This document shows, piece after piece, positions 1 through 9,861 of a DNA stretch of 11,060 nucleotides. Numbering within the stretch: position 1 is the stretch's first letter; the number at the start of each line of letters is the position of its first letter. The stretch is from assembly GCA_023717585.1 (NCBI GenBank), contig JAMQPJ010000124.1, positions 1 through 11,060 of the forward strand, written 5' to 3'. The notes beneath the pieces were generated by a model that was not told the DNA's origin, did not search any database, and saw only the letters and a list, made by a program, of their open reading frames with translations. A program made the translations under genes and the position numbers. The stretch comes from Thermoanaerobaculia bacterium (GTDB lineage Bacteria; Acidobacteriota; Thermoanaerobaculia; UBA5066).

Positions 1-2
1 CC

Positions 3-725
3 GGCGCCTGGGTCGTGACGCTCGAGGACACGACCGCGCTCGTCGCGGCCGAACGGGCCGCGGCCTGGGAGGAGGCGGCGCGGCGCATGGCCCACGAGAT
101 CAAGAACCCGCTCACACCCATCCGCCTCGCCGCCGAGCGCATGCGCCGGCGCGCCCGGAGCCGGGATGCCGATCCCTCCGGCCTCGCCTCGGTCGTCGAC
201 GAGGGCGCCTCCACGATCATCGAGGAGGTCAACACGCTCGCCTCGCTCGTCGATACCTTCGGGCGATTCGCGCGCCTGCCGGCGACCGATCTCGCCCCGA
301 CGGACCTCGGCGCGGTCGTCTCCCAGGTGGCGAAGCTGTACGCGAACGTGAAGAGGGACGTGACGGTTGCGGCCGAGGTCCCGGAAGCTCTTCCGCTCGT
401 CAAGGCGGACGCCGAGCAGGTGAAACGCGCTCTCATCAACCTCGTGGACAACGCGATCGCAGCGACCCCCGCCGGCGGCCGCGTGAGGATCGCCGTGGTC
501 GTGGCGGACGGAAGCGCGCGCCTCGTCGTCGAGGACGAAGGTCCGGGCATCCCCGAAGCGGAGCGGAGCCGGATCTTCGACCCCGAATACTCCACGAAGG
601 GCCGCGGCTCCGGCCTCGGCCTCGCGATCGTGGCGCGCATCGCCTCCGAGCACCTTGGCCACGTGCGTGTGGAGGAGAATGTCCCCCACGGATGCCGCTT
701 CCTGCTCGAATGGCCGGCCGCGTGA
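3..725 (+). CDS. NtrY-type sensor histidine kinase, C-terminal part (5' end outside window)
   Basis: This is the cytoplasmic transmitter of a two-component sensor kinase, which autophosphorylates on histidine and passes phosphate to a response regulator, almost certainly the one encoded next. The reading frame is open from base 3, and the residues before the first in-frame candidate start (GAWVVTLEDTT) read like the end of a PAS domain. The gene therefore starts upstream and the N-terminal sensor and membrane parts are missing. Visible motifs are the H-box AHEIKNPLTPIRL (phospho-accepting His codon at 93-95), N-box NLVDNAIAATPAGG, G1 box EDEGPGIP, F-box IFDPEYSTKG and G2 box GSGLGLAIV. All catalytic motifs are present. 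The segment just before the H-box (AAAWEEAARRMAHEIKNPLTPI) is typical of NtrY-family kinases. The stop is 15 nt before the regulator start, consistent with one transcript. The signal it senses cannot be told from this fragment. Confidence 0.93.
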   Translation, partial: GAWVVTLEDTTALVAAERAAAWEEAARRMAHEIKNPLTPIRLAAERMRRRARSRDADPSGLASVVDEGASTIIEEVNTLASLVDTFGRFARLPATDLAPTDLGAVVSQVAKLYANVKRDVTVAAEVPEALPLVKADAEQVKRALINLVDNAIAATPAGGRVRIAVVVADGSARLVVEDEGPGIPEAERSRIFDPEYSTKGRGSGLGLAIVARIASEHLGHVRVEENVPHGCRFLLEWPAA

Positions 726-740
726 GGGCATGAGGACGTC

Positions 741-2694
<1,954 letters not shown>

Positions 2695-2711
<17 letters not shown>

Positions 2712-3342
2712 AGAGCTCGAGGCTATCTGGCAGCGAGGCGTCGTGTCGGCCGAGGGAGAGTGCCCATCCGCCGAGGTCCTTGCTCGTGGAGCCGCCAGCG
2801 AGCTCTCGCACGTGGAACGCATCGCCTTCGCCGCGCATCTCGCGGCGTGCGAGAACTGCTCCGAACTCGTCCGCCTCTATCCGGACGTGAAGAGCTGGGC
2901 GGACAGTGCCTCGGCGCGGCTCGGTCGCGCGAGACCGAGGACGAACCTGCGGGCCCCTTGGCTTCTTGCGGCCGCGGTCGTCGCCCTCGGTGTCGGCCTC
3001 GTGGCCGTGAATCGCTTCCGGCCGGCGGAGCCTCCGTCGTACCGCGCGGGCGCCACGTTGGAGCTCCGTTCTCTCCTGGAAGCGGATCGTCCGCTTCCGC
3101 GTGCCGCCTTCCGCCTCCGATGGACGCCCGGTCCAGCCGGATCGCGCTATTCCGTTCTCGTCGCGCGGGAAAACCTCGCGCCGATCGCGCGCGCGGACGG
3201 CCTCACGGTCCCGGAGATCCTCGTGGAGGAACGCCTTCTCGCGGATCTCCCTCCGGGCTCGCGCGTCATCTGGAGAATCCGGGCGGTCCCCCCGGGTTCC
3301 ACCACCCTCGCTTCCCCGACTTTCGTGACGACCGTGGAGTGA
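2695..3342 (+). CDS. Membrane-bound zinc-finger (ZAS-type) anti-sigma factor with extracytoplasmic Ig/FnIII-like domain
   Basis: This is the likely partner that holds the upstream ECF sigma factor inactive. The N-terminal domain has the zinc-binding anti-sigma pattern: C23, then H48-x3-C52-x2-C55 (HLAACENC), with all four ligands present. A basic stretch (RARPRTNLR) precedes a single membrane helix at about residues 88-105 (PWLLAAAVVALGVGLVAV). The remaining 110 or so residues would lie outside the cytoplasm. They have alternating hydrophobic strands, with FRLRWTPGP, YSVLVARE and VIWRIRAVPPG, suggesting a small Ig- or FnIII-like beta-sandwich; no family name is claimed. ATG 2695 is 8 nt after AAGGGA. 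It overlaps the sigma gene by 17 nt and ends 4 nt before the CHAT gene. Gene order and topology fit a regulated-release anti-sigma, but binding to this sigma is inferred. Confidence 0.85.
3336..3339 (+). promoter_or_regulatory. Ribosome binding site (GGAG) fixing the TTG start of the CHAT gene
   Basis: GGAG sits at the end of the anti-sigma gene, 7 nt before TTG 3347. No ATG or GTG lies nearby in frame, and the TTG start gives a signal peptide directly, so this site decides the start. Confidence 0.7.
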
Positions 3343-3346
3343 CACC

Positions 3347-5923
3347 TTGCCTCGCGGACTTCTCGCGGCCGCCGCATCTGTCCTGCTCGCGGCACCACAG
3401 TCTCTCGCCGGCTCCCTCGAGGACTGCGAACGGCTGCTCCGGAGAGGAGACGAGGAACGGGCTGCCCGGTGCTTCGAGAGGGTGAGCGGGGCTCCTTCCG
3501 TGGCGCTGAAGGTCAAGGCGCGACTCTCTGCGCTACGGGTAGAGGGAAGAGCCGGCGGCTGGCTCCTCCGCGTCCTCGGAATCAGGGAGGCCGTCGCGGG
3601 CGCGCCAGAGGCCGAGGCGACCCTCGGAAGCGCCGTCGCCGCATTCAGCGCGGCCGCAGACCTCCGGGGAGAGGCCGTGGCGCGCGCCACGCTCGCGGAC
3701 TTCTTTTCGCGGCGCCGGCGGTTCGCGGAAACCGAGCAGGAGCTCCGGCTGGCGGACGCGCTCGCCGCAAACTCAGGTCAGCCTGACGCGGTCGCCCGAG
3801 TGAGGTATCAGGAAGCGCAGGTCGCCCTTCGCCGCCAGGACCCTCTCGGCGGACTCGCGCGGATGGACGCGGGGGAGGAAGCCGCGCAGGCGTCCCACGA
3901 CGACGATCTCCTGGCGGACTGGCACCAAACGCGGGCCATGCTGCTCTGGATGGCGGGCCGGTATCCCGAGAGCCTCGAGGCGTATCGGCGCCAGATCGAG
4001 GTTCTCGAGCGGCTCGGAGAGACCGCGCGCATCGCGGACGTTCTCGCGAACATGACCTTCTCCACAACGGACGCCCGGCAGACGCGCTCGCTCGCCGAGG
4101 ATGCGCTCGACCGGGCGACACGATCCGGGAACCTGAACGCCGAGGTGAAGGCGCGCTTCACGCTCGCGGAGATCGACGACGGAGAAGCAGGCTTGACGCA
4201 CTCCCTTCGGGGCCTGGACGCGGCCCGGCGGCTCGGCGACGAAGCGCAGCTCCGGATGGCCCTCCGAGCCGCCGGATTCCGCCTTGCGAAGAGCGGCAAA
4301 CGCGAGGGTCTGGATCTCCTGCGGGAGGCGGTCGAGAGCGCTACGAAGGCGGGCGACCCGGCGGAACAGGCGCGTTGTTCGTTCATTCTCTCGCGCACGT
4401 TGTGGGAGGTCGGCCCGCGCGAGGATGCGATCCGTGCTTCCCTCGCCAGCCTCGACGCGGCGGAGGAGACGCGCACGGGGCCGGCCTCGGCGGAATCGCG
4501 CGCGGTCCGTTTCGGGCAGTGGAATCGCCTTTACTACCGCGCCGCCGGCTACGTCCTCGCGGGGACGCTCCTCGAACGGCCTCACGAGGTTCCGCCGGAG
4601 GGGGTCGCTCTCGCGTTCCGGATCTCGGAGCGCATGAAGGCGCGCAATCTCCTCGACTCGCTCGACGCGGCGGCCCAGATCCGCGACGTCGCTCCGGTCT
4701 TCGCCTCGCTGGATGACATGCGTGCGGCCCTGGCGCCGGACGAGGCGCTGGTGTCGTTCCTGATCAACGCCGAGAAGTCGGGTTCGTCGTCGGCGTTCGA
4801 CGGCGGCTCCTGGCTCTTCACGGTCTCGCGGGAATCGGTCCGTTTCTTCCGGCTGAAGACGCACCGGAAAGAGCTCGAGGAGCAGGCGTCCCTGCTCGTC
4901 GGACTCGTCGAAGGCCGTTCGGGACGGGAGGCAACCGGGGCCGCGGCCCTTTACGACGTCCTCCTGAAAGAGGCGCTGTCCTCTCTTCCGGACGGCGTGA
5001 AGCGCCTGCTCGTCGTGCCGGACAGGTCGCTCCACTACCTGCCGCTCGGTCTCCTGAGGCCGCGCCCCGACGCCGAGCCGATCTCTTCACGGTATGAATT
5101 CGTGACGATTCCGTCCGCGACCGTCTGGCTGCGCCTGCGCGGCCTCGCCGGACCGGCAACCGCCGCGCTGTCGTTCGCTGACCCGAGCCTGCCGGCGGAC
5201 GCCGGATCGGCCGGCGCGAGTCCGGCCGAGCGCTCGGGTAGGCTCGGCCCGCTCGCGGTCGCCCGGCGCGAAGGGCGGGCGCTCGTTGCCCGCGCGGGTC
5301 CGGGCAGCCGCCTCGTCGTGGGCGCCGAGGCGAGCGAGAGGGCGTTCAAGCAGGTCTCGTTCGCGTCGTACGGCGTCGTTCACATGGGGGCGCACGCCCT
5401 CGCGGACGAACAGAGCTCAGATCACGCGATGCTGCTGCTCGCGCCCGGAGAGGGCGAGGACGGCCGTCTGAAGCTCGAGGAGATCCGGCGGCTTCCTCTC
5501 AGCGGCCAGCTCGTGATCCTCGCGGCCTGCCGGAGCACGACCGGCGAGTACGTTCACGGGGAAGGCGCCCTCGGCCTTGCGTCCTCGTTCCTGCTGAGCG
5601 GCGCCCGCGCGGTCCTCGGGACGCTCTGGGCGGTGAGGGACGACGAGGCCGAGGAATTCTCGAAGGCGTTCTTCGTGAACCTCTCCGGAGGGCGCACCGC
5701 CTCGGCGGCAGTGGCGGCGGCCCAGAGAACTCTCCGCGCGCGGGGCCGGCCTCCGGCGGCCTGGGCTGCGTTCGTCCTCATCGGCGACGGGTCGATCGCC
5801 CCGATCCGGGAGACCGAGAAGCCGTGGATCGCAGCGCTCGCCGTCCTCGTCGCGGCCGGAGTCCTCGCGGCGGTCTTCTTTCTCCGGCCCCGCCGGCCCG
5901 CCGCCCGTCCCTCGCCGCGCTGA
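3347..5923 (+). CDS. Exported, membrane-anchored TPR-CHAT protease-like protein (858 aa)
   Basis: CHAT domains are caspase/separase-fold cysteine peptidases, often joined to TPR repeats that bind partners. The protein starts (TTG, see GGAG 3336-3339) with a signal peptide-like segment, residues 1-22, ending QSLAG. Residues about 25-440 are alpha-helical and Ala/Leu/Arg-rich with repeated TPR-like helix pairs. Residues about 460-812 form the CHAT domain: PDRSLHYLPLGLL (from 558), then the HVVHMGAH-like His motif with the likely catalytic H683 (H679 also present), and LVILAACRST with likely nucleophile C728. The dyad spacing of 45 is normal for the family, followed by the conserved GEGALGLASSFLLSGARAV helix. 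A membrane helix, about 827-846, then leads to a basic tail (RPRRPAARPSPR). Predicted topology is extracytoplasmic with a C-terminal anchor. It lies 4 nt after the anti-sigma gene, which is therefore an obvious candidate substrate. Protease activity is not shown by sequence alone. Confidence 0.88.
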   Translation: MPRGLLAAAASVLLAAPQSLAGSLEDCERLLRRGDEERAARCFERVSGAPSVALKVKARLSALRVEGRAGGWLLRVLGIREAVAGAPEAEATLGSAVAAFSAAADLRGEAVARATLADFFSRRRRFAETEQELRLADALAANSGQPDAVARVRYQEAQVALRRQDPLGGLARMDAGEEAAQASHDDDLLADWHQTRAMLLWMAGRYPESLEAYRRQIEVLERLGETARIADVLANMTFSTTDARQTRSLAEDALDRATRSGNLNAEVKARFTLAEIDDGEAGLTHSLRGLDAARRLGDEAQLRMALRAAGFRLAKSGKREGLDLLREAVESATKAGDPAEQARCSFILSRTLWEVGPREDAIRASLASLDAAEETRTGPASAESRAVRFGQWNRLYYRAAGYVLAGTLLERPHEVPPEGVALAFRISERMKARNLLDSLDAAAQIRDVAPVFASLDDMRAALAPDEALVSFLINAEKSGSSSAFDGGSWLFTVSRESVRFFRLKTHRKELEEQASLLVGLVEGRSGREATGAAALYDVLLKEALSSLPDGVKRLLVVPDRSLHYLPLGLLRPRPDAEPISSRYEFVTIPSATVWLRLRGLAGPATAALSFADPSLPADAGSAGASPAERSGRLGPLAVARREGRALVARAGPGSRLVVGAEASERAFKQVSFASYGVVHMGAHALADEQSSDHAMLLLAPGEGEDGRLKLEEIRRLPLSGQLVILAACRSTTGEYVHGEGALGLASSFLLSGARAVLGTLWAVRDDEAEEFSKAFFVNLSGGRTASAAVAAAQRTLRARGRPPAAWAAFVLIGDGSIAPIRETEKPWIAALAVLVAAGVLAAVFFLRPRRPAARPSPR

Positions 5924-5924
5924 T

Positions 5925-5950
5925 CTCGTCCCGCCTCCGAAGCGGGTGAG
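5925..5950 (+). other. Stem-loop just after the CHAT gene
   Basis: CTCG at 5925-5928 and CCCGC at 5930-5934 can pair with GCGGG at 5942-5946 and TGAG at 5947-5950, with one bulged base at 5929, one G-T wobble and a 7-nt loop. It starts 2 nt after the CHAT stop. It is followed by AAAAA rather than a T run, so it is not a standard intrinsic terminator for the plus strand. It could be an mRNA 3'-end or processing structure, or chance in GC-rich DNA. Confidence 0.4.
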
Positions 5951-5982
5951 AAAAACGAGAGCGATTCTCCGTCTCTGATTCC

Positions 5983-5987
5983 GGGAG
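5983..5987 (+). promoter_or_regulatory. Ribosome binding site (GGGAG) for the large exported protein
   Basis: GGGAG lies 7 nt before ATG 5995, which supports this start. GGAGAA (5984-5989) can pair with TTCTCC (5965-5970) across a 13-nt loop, so the site could be partly hidden in a weak hairpin. No convincing promoter boxes were found in the 71-nt gap, and the gene may be read through from the upstream operon. Confidence 0.55.
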
Positions 5988-5994
5988 AACCGCC

Positions 5995-8900
5995 ATGAAC
6001 CTCACGAAGGTCGCGCTCGTCCGAATCGCTCTCCTTCTCCTCATCGGGCCGGGATTTGGTTGCTGCCCGACACCGAACACGTTTCCCTCGAGCGAGGACC
6101 ATTATGTATGGCTCCTCGATTGCTGGAATCCGAAGCCATGTGACCGCGTCGTACCTCCTAGCTGCAGCCCTCTCATATCTCGCTCCACGATGATCGAAGG
6201 CTCGGCGCTCTCGGCGCCGGCCGAGCTGACCGGAGGGGCGGTCTCGGATCTCGGCGAGCTTCGAGCGCTCGGCTGCGACGTGTCCTGGATGTCGCCTCCG
6301 GCGGGATCCGTGCTCGCTTACGGGGAAAGTGCCTGGATCGCGTCTCCGTCGGTGTCGGGGTCGGTCTCAGGGGGGTGGGGGTTCATCCCGATTCGCGCGC
6401 TGACCGGCCGTGCCTCCACGGCGCGGGCCGCGCGCTGCGGCGGGGACTCGCTTTACGTCGCGACCGACCGCGGCCTCGAGTCCACTTCGCTGAGGTCCGG
6501 GTCTTCCCGCCTCTTCGGGTCGACGTTTTCACACTACAGCGGCGGCGCCACGGCCGTGCTTCCCCTCGACGCGGACACGGTCCTCGTCGGCGTGACACCG
6601 CAGGACAGCAGCGCGAGCCCCGTCCTTCGGTGTGACGTCGGCTCCGGCCGATGCGACGCTTCGGCGAGCGGATTTACCGGCGTCACGACGGGCGTTCTGC
6701 TGCTCATGAAGGCCGCCGACGGCTCGATCCTCCTCGTCCTGCGCAACTCCGTCTGGCGGTCCACGGACGGGGGGCGGACCTTCGCGGCGTCCGGCAGCGG
6801 TCTCCCGGCGAACCCAGTCTTCCGCTCGGCTGCCGACGTGGACGGCCAGCCCGCCGTCGTCGCGGGAGGCGCGGTCTGGCGCAGCGCGAACAGCGGAGCG
6901 TCGTGGGCGATCGCGCGCACGAACACGGGTTACATGGACGTCCCGCCGCTCGCCGTCGAGGCGGTCGGCGGCGGAAACGGCGTTCTCCTCGCGGCCATCA
7001 ACGGGAGCACGGACGGCACCCCCGTCGTCTACCGCTCCACGAACGGCGGCTCGGCGTGGACCGGCCCGCATGCGGGAATCGGCGGCCGGACCGTGAACCG
7101 GCTTCTCAGCACCCCGGAGGGCACGTGGGCCGCGACGAACGCGGGCGTCTTCTTCTCCACGGACGGCGGCGTCACATGGCAGGCACGCAACGCGGGCCTC
7201 ACGAACCTCACCGTGAACGCCCTCGCCGATGCGGGCGGGTCGGTTCTCGCCGCAACTCCCGGCGAGGCGAGCGGCCTCTACCGGTCCACGAACGGCGGCG
7301 CGACATGGACGCCGGCCGATCCGGCCTTCTTCGCGAACCGGGACGTCAGCGTCCTCGCGTCGATGGGACCGAAGGTCTTCGCGGGCGGCACGCAGTTCCT
7401 GTACTCCTCCACCGACGGCGGGGCGACCTGGAGCGGGGTTTACTACCGGCCCGGTAACGTCTTCCCTGCTTCGATCGCGGCCGCGAACGGCTATTTCTAC
7501 GCGGGCCTGTCGGTCGGGACGAGCCTCTATCGGACGAGCGACATCTTCGCGGGGTGGGAAGTCGTCTCTCCTTCTGTACCTGCCGGCGTCGCCGTGAGAA
7601 AGCTCGCGGTCAGCGGCAGCAACGTCGTGATCGCGAACGGCGCGACCCTCTACAAGTCGACCGGTGGAGCTCCGTATGCCCCCGGCGGACGCCTCTTCCC
7701 GACCGGGAAGTTCGAGGTGTCGAGGCTTCTCTTCGCGGGAAGCACTCTCTGGGCGGCGGCAGGCGGGGCCGCCGGAGCACAGTACGGCCTCTTCCGCTCT
7801 TCCGACGTCGGGGCGACGTGGACCCGTTCCCAGACCGGCATCCCGACGGACGAGCCGGTGTACGACATCTCGGTCTCGGGCTCGCGCCTCTACGCCGCCA
7901 CGCGCGGCGGCCCCTACGTCTCCGACGACGGGGGAACGACGTGGACGCTCGTCTCCGAGGGCGCGCGCGGCCTCCCGGTGAGATCGATCCTGGCGTCGAG
8001 CGGAACGCTCCACCTCGGCACGGCCGGCGAGAGCGTCCTGTCGTTCCTGATCGCATCCGCGACCGGCCGGCTCGTGCCGGTCGTCCTGGACGTCGATACG
8101 GGCGCGACGCGCTACACGACCGACATGAGCGTCACGAACCGCGGGACCTCGGACGTGCAGGTGACGATGACGTACACGCCGTCGCTCGGATCGGGAAGCG
8201 GCTCGGTCAGCGTTACGATTCGGGCCGGGACCCAGCTCGACATCCCCGACGTCCTCGCCTATCTCCGCCAGAACGGCGTCCCGATCGCGACCGGAGGGCA
8301 GCAGGCCGGGACCCTTCTTCTCTCCTTCACGAACGTCTCGGACCCCGACGCCGTCGGGGCCATCGCGCGGACCGCGGCGGCGACGGCGGCCCCTCAGCCG
8401 GTGGGCCGGGCTGGCCTCGCGTACGCCGCCATCGACCCCGACGCTCCTTCGGCCGACACTCTGCGCGTGTACGCCCTGCGCGAGTCCGGCACGGACCGCT
8501 CGAACGTGGCCGTCTACAACACCTCGGGCCAGCCGGTCACGGTCGAGGTGAAGGCGGTTTCCGGAGACGGCAGCGGCGCGGCCTCGATCGTGGCCGCCGC
8601 CGACACGCTGCCCGCGTGGGGATGGAAGCAGTACAACCGCGTTCTCGCGACGGCCGGAATGACGAACGGGTGGGTCGAGGTGAAGCGGACTTCCGCGACA
8701 GGCTCCTTCTCGGCCTACGGCGTCGTCAACGACAACGGTACGAACGACGGCTCGTTCGTCACGCCGAACGCGGTCGAGGGGCGCCCGCTCTTCATGAACG
8801 TCCCGGTCCTCGTCCAGACGGGAGCCTTCCTGAGCGAGCTCGTCCTGACGAACGGCTCGTCGAAGCCCGGCACTTTCGTCCTGACGTACGTCGAGGCGCT

Positions 8901-9513
8901 CGCGACGCCCGGTCCGGGGATCCGGAGCATTTCCGTCACGCTCCCTCCCAAGACGCAGCAGATCATCCCGAACGCGATCGACTGGCTGCGCAGCCACAAC
9001 ATCGCGGTCGGGCCGGCCGGGAGCGCCGACGCCGGCGCCTTGAACGTCTTCGTCTCGTCGGGAGCCGGGGTGGGCGAGATCTTCGCGGGCTCGCGCACGG
9101 CTGCGCCCTCCCCCGCGGGCGGGCAGTTCGGGCTCTTCTCACCGGCCGCCCTCGCGGGCGACGAAGCGACCGCAACGGCTTTCCTCTACGGGCTGCGCGC
9201 GGACGCCAACAACCGATCCAACGTCGCGGCCGTCAATACCGGATCTGACGCTTCTGCGGGCCCGATCACGCTCCTCTTCGAGGTCTTCGACGGCGCGGGC
9301 GGCGGCGTGCGCGGCTCACAGTCCCTGACGCTCGACCCCGGCGAGTGGGGGCAGCTCAGCGGTCCTCTCGCCCAGGCCGGCGTGAGCTCCGGATGGGTCA
9401 AGGTTTCGCGAACGGCCGGCTCCGCCCCGTGGATCGCCTACGGCGTCGTCAACGACGGCGGCCAGCCCGGCCAGAGAACAGGCGACGGCGCCTACGTGCC
9501 GATGGCGCGGTAA
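5995..9513 (+). CDS. Large exported beta-propeller protein with Asp-box (BNR-like) repeats and duplicated C-terminal module (1172 aa)
   Basis: The N-terminus is a signal peptide with a hydrophobic core at residues 11-21, followed by GFGCC (C23, C24). This may be a weak lipobox (-3 is Gly, not the usual Leu/Val/Ile), so lipoprotein status is uncertain. Cysteines 43, 49, 57 and 94 follow. Residues about 150-660 form a propeller: clear Asp-boxes of the type S-T-D/N-G-G-x-T-W (e.g. FFSTDGGVTW, LYRSTNGGATW) near residues 253, 294, 344, 385, 428, 469, 599 and 640, with degenerate copies near 161, 210, 511 and 552. This resembles Ycf48, sortilin-like and BNR families, which are mainly binding scaffolds; no sialidase active site was recognised. 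Residues about 691-925 and 929-1172 are a duplicated module, each copy ending in AYGVVND. Similar modules occur in secreted acidobacterial proteins. Cell-surface or secreted binding role is inferred; ligand and substrate are unknown. Confidence 0.85.
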   Translation: MNLTKVALVRIALLLLIGPGFGCCPTPNTFPSSEDHYVWLLDCWNPKPCDRVVPPSCSPLISRSTMIEGSALSAPAELTGGAVSDLGELRALGCDVSWMSPPAGSVLAYGESAWIASPSVSGSVSGGWGFIPIRALTGRASTARAARCGGDSLYVATDRGLESTSLRSGSSRLFGSTFSHYSGGATAVLPLDADTVLVGVTPQDSSASPVLRCDVGSGRCDASASGFTGVTTGVLLLMKAADGSILLVLRNSVWRSTDGGRTFAASGSGLPANPVFRSAADVDGQPAVVAGGAVWRSANSGASWAIARTNTGYMDVPPLAVEAVGGGNGVLLAAINGSTDGTPVVYRSTNGGSAWTGPHAGIGGRTVNRLLSTPEGTWAATNAGVFFSTDGGVTWQARNAGLTNLTVNALADAGGSVLAATPGEASGLYRSTNGGATWTPADPAFFANRDVSVLASMGPKVFAGGTQFLYSSTDGGATWSGVYYRPGNVFPASIAAANGYFYAGLSVGTSLYRTSDIFAGWEVVSPSVPAGVAVRKLAVSGSNVVIANGATLYKSTGGAPYAPGGRLFPTGKFEVSRLLFAGSTLWAAAGGAAGAQYGLFRSSDVGATWTRSQTGIPTDEPVYDISVSGSRLYAATRGGPYVSDDGGTTWTLVSEGARGLPVRSILASSGTLHLGTAGESVLSFLIASATGRLVPVVLDVDTGATRYTTDMSVTNRGTSDVQVTMTYTPSLGSGSGSVSVTIRAGTQLDIPDVLAYLRQNGVPIATGGQQAGTLLLSFTNVSDPDAVGAIARTAAATAAPQPVGRAGLAYAAIDPDAPSADTLRVYALRESGTDRSNVAVYNTSGQPVTVEVKAVSGDGSGAASIVAAADTLPAWGWKQYNRVLATAGMTNGWVEVKRTSATGSFSAYGVVNDNGTNDGSFVTPNAVEGRPLFMNVPVLVQTGAFLSELVLTNGSSKPGTFVLTYVEALATPGPGIRSISVTLPPKTQQIIPNAIDWLRSHNIAVGPAGSADAGALNVFVSSGAGVGEIFAGSRTAAPSPAGGQFGLFSPAALAGDEATATAFLYGLRADANNRSNVAAVNTGSDASAGPITLLFEVFDGAGGGVRGSQSLTLDPGEWGQLSGPLAQAGVSSGWVKVSRTAGSAPWIAYGVVNDGGQPGQRTGDGAYVPMAR
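8065..9510 (+). repeat. Two tandem protein-level copies of a ~240-residue module
   Basis: Within the large exported protein, residues about 691-925 and 929-1172 align in order. Both have an opening V-x-V segment, a strand ending in TNRG or TNGS, a helix-like DIPDVLAYLR or IPNAIDWLR followed by a G/A-rich turn, then RSNVAVYNTSG or RSNVAAVNTGS, NGWVEVKRTS or SGWVKVSRTA, and AYGVVND. AYGVVND recurs 241 residues apart (907 and 1148). Each copy itself appears to be two related beta-sandwich halves. DNA identity between copies looks low, so this is an old duplication and not a recent DNA repeat. Confidence 0.7.
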
Positions 9514-9525
9514 GGCCGGCCGCGC

Positions 9526-9861
9526 TCAGGCCCCGAAGAGTCCGGTGAGCTTCCGGAAGAAGCTTCTCCGCTCGTCGACCTTCTTCAGAAGGAGCTCGTC
9601 CAGCTCGCCCGCATCGAAGAAGACGCCATGGCAGCTCGTGCAGCGGTCGACCTTGATTCCCTCGTGCTCGACCTCGGCGAGCTCGCCCCCGCACTTGGGG
9701 CACTTCATGAAATGGAGCTGCTTCTGCTTCTCGCGCTCGGCGTCGCGCTCCTTCGCGAGCCGGGCCTCGCGCCGCTCCCGCGCCTTGCGGAGAAGCTCTT
9801 TCTCGTGCTTGTGGAACCACTCGTTTTCGAGCGCTTTTCCGCGATCGGAAAGGTCGACCAT
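9526..9861 (-). CDS. Small zf-TFIIB-type zinc-ribbon protein (111 aa)
   Basis: Residues 1-50 form a highly charged helical segment (KARERREARLAKERDAEREKQ lies inside it), followed by a zinc ribbon with CPKC at 54-57 and CTSC at 74-77 and the typical tail HGVFFDAGELDELL. This is the zf-TFIIB family pattern, found as small bacterial proteins of largely unknown role, probably cytoplasmic. The start ATG (9859-9861) has GGAGG (9866-9870 on the complementary strand) 4 nt upstream, a short but workable spacing. The gene is 111 nt downstream of the M28 peptidase on the same strand and may be co-transcribed with it. Its 3' end faces the large exported gene, with only 12 nt between the two stops and no clear terminator. 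No specific function can be inferred; nucleic-acid or protein binding through the ribbon is possible. Confidence 0.85.
   Translation of the reverse strand: MVDLSDRGKALENEWFHKHEKELLRKARERREARLAKERDAEREKQKQLHFMKCPKCGGELAEVEHEGIKVDRCTSCHGVFFDAGELDELLLKKVDERRSFFRKLTGLFGA

Noticed and set aside
3773..5035. A 420-codon minus-strand open frame opposite the CHAT gene
   Set aside because: Low-complexity Arg/Glu/Leu translation typical of antisense frames at high GC; no RBS or family motif seen.
3347..5923. A type III-E CRISPR (Craspase-like) locus, because of the TPR-CHAT and sigma factor
   Set aside because: No CRISPR array, gRAMP/Cas7-11-like or Cas1/Cas2 gene is in the window, and this CHAT protein has a signal peptide and membrane anchor, unlike the cytoplasmic Csx29.
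6529..8997. An 822-codon open frame on the minus strand opposite the large exported gene
   Set aside because: It is an Arg/Asp/Gly-rich shadow frame of a GC-rich gene with no recognisable domain; the plus-strand frame has a signal peptide, RBS and clear Asp-box repeats.
9514..9525. GGCCGGCC palindrome between the two converging genes as a bidirectional terminator
   Set aside because: It has only 4-bp arms without a loop and no T run on either strand; better read as a chance GC palindrome.
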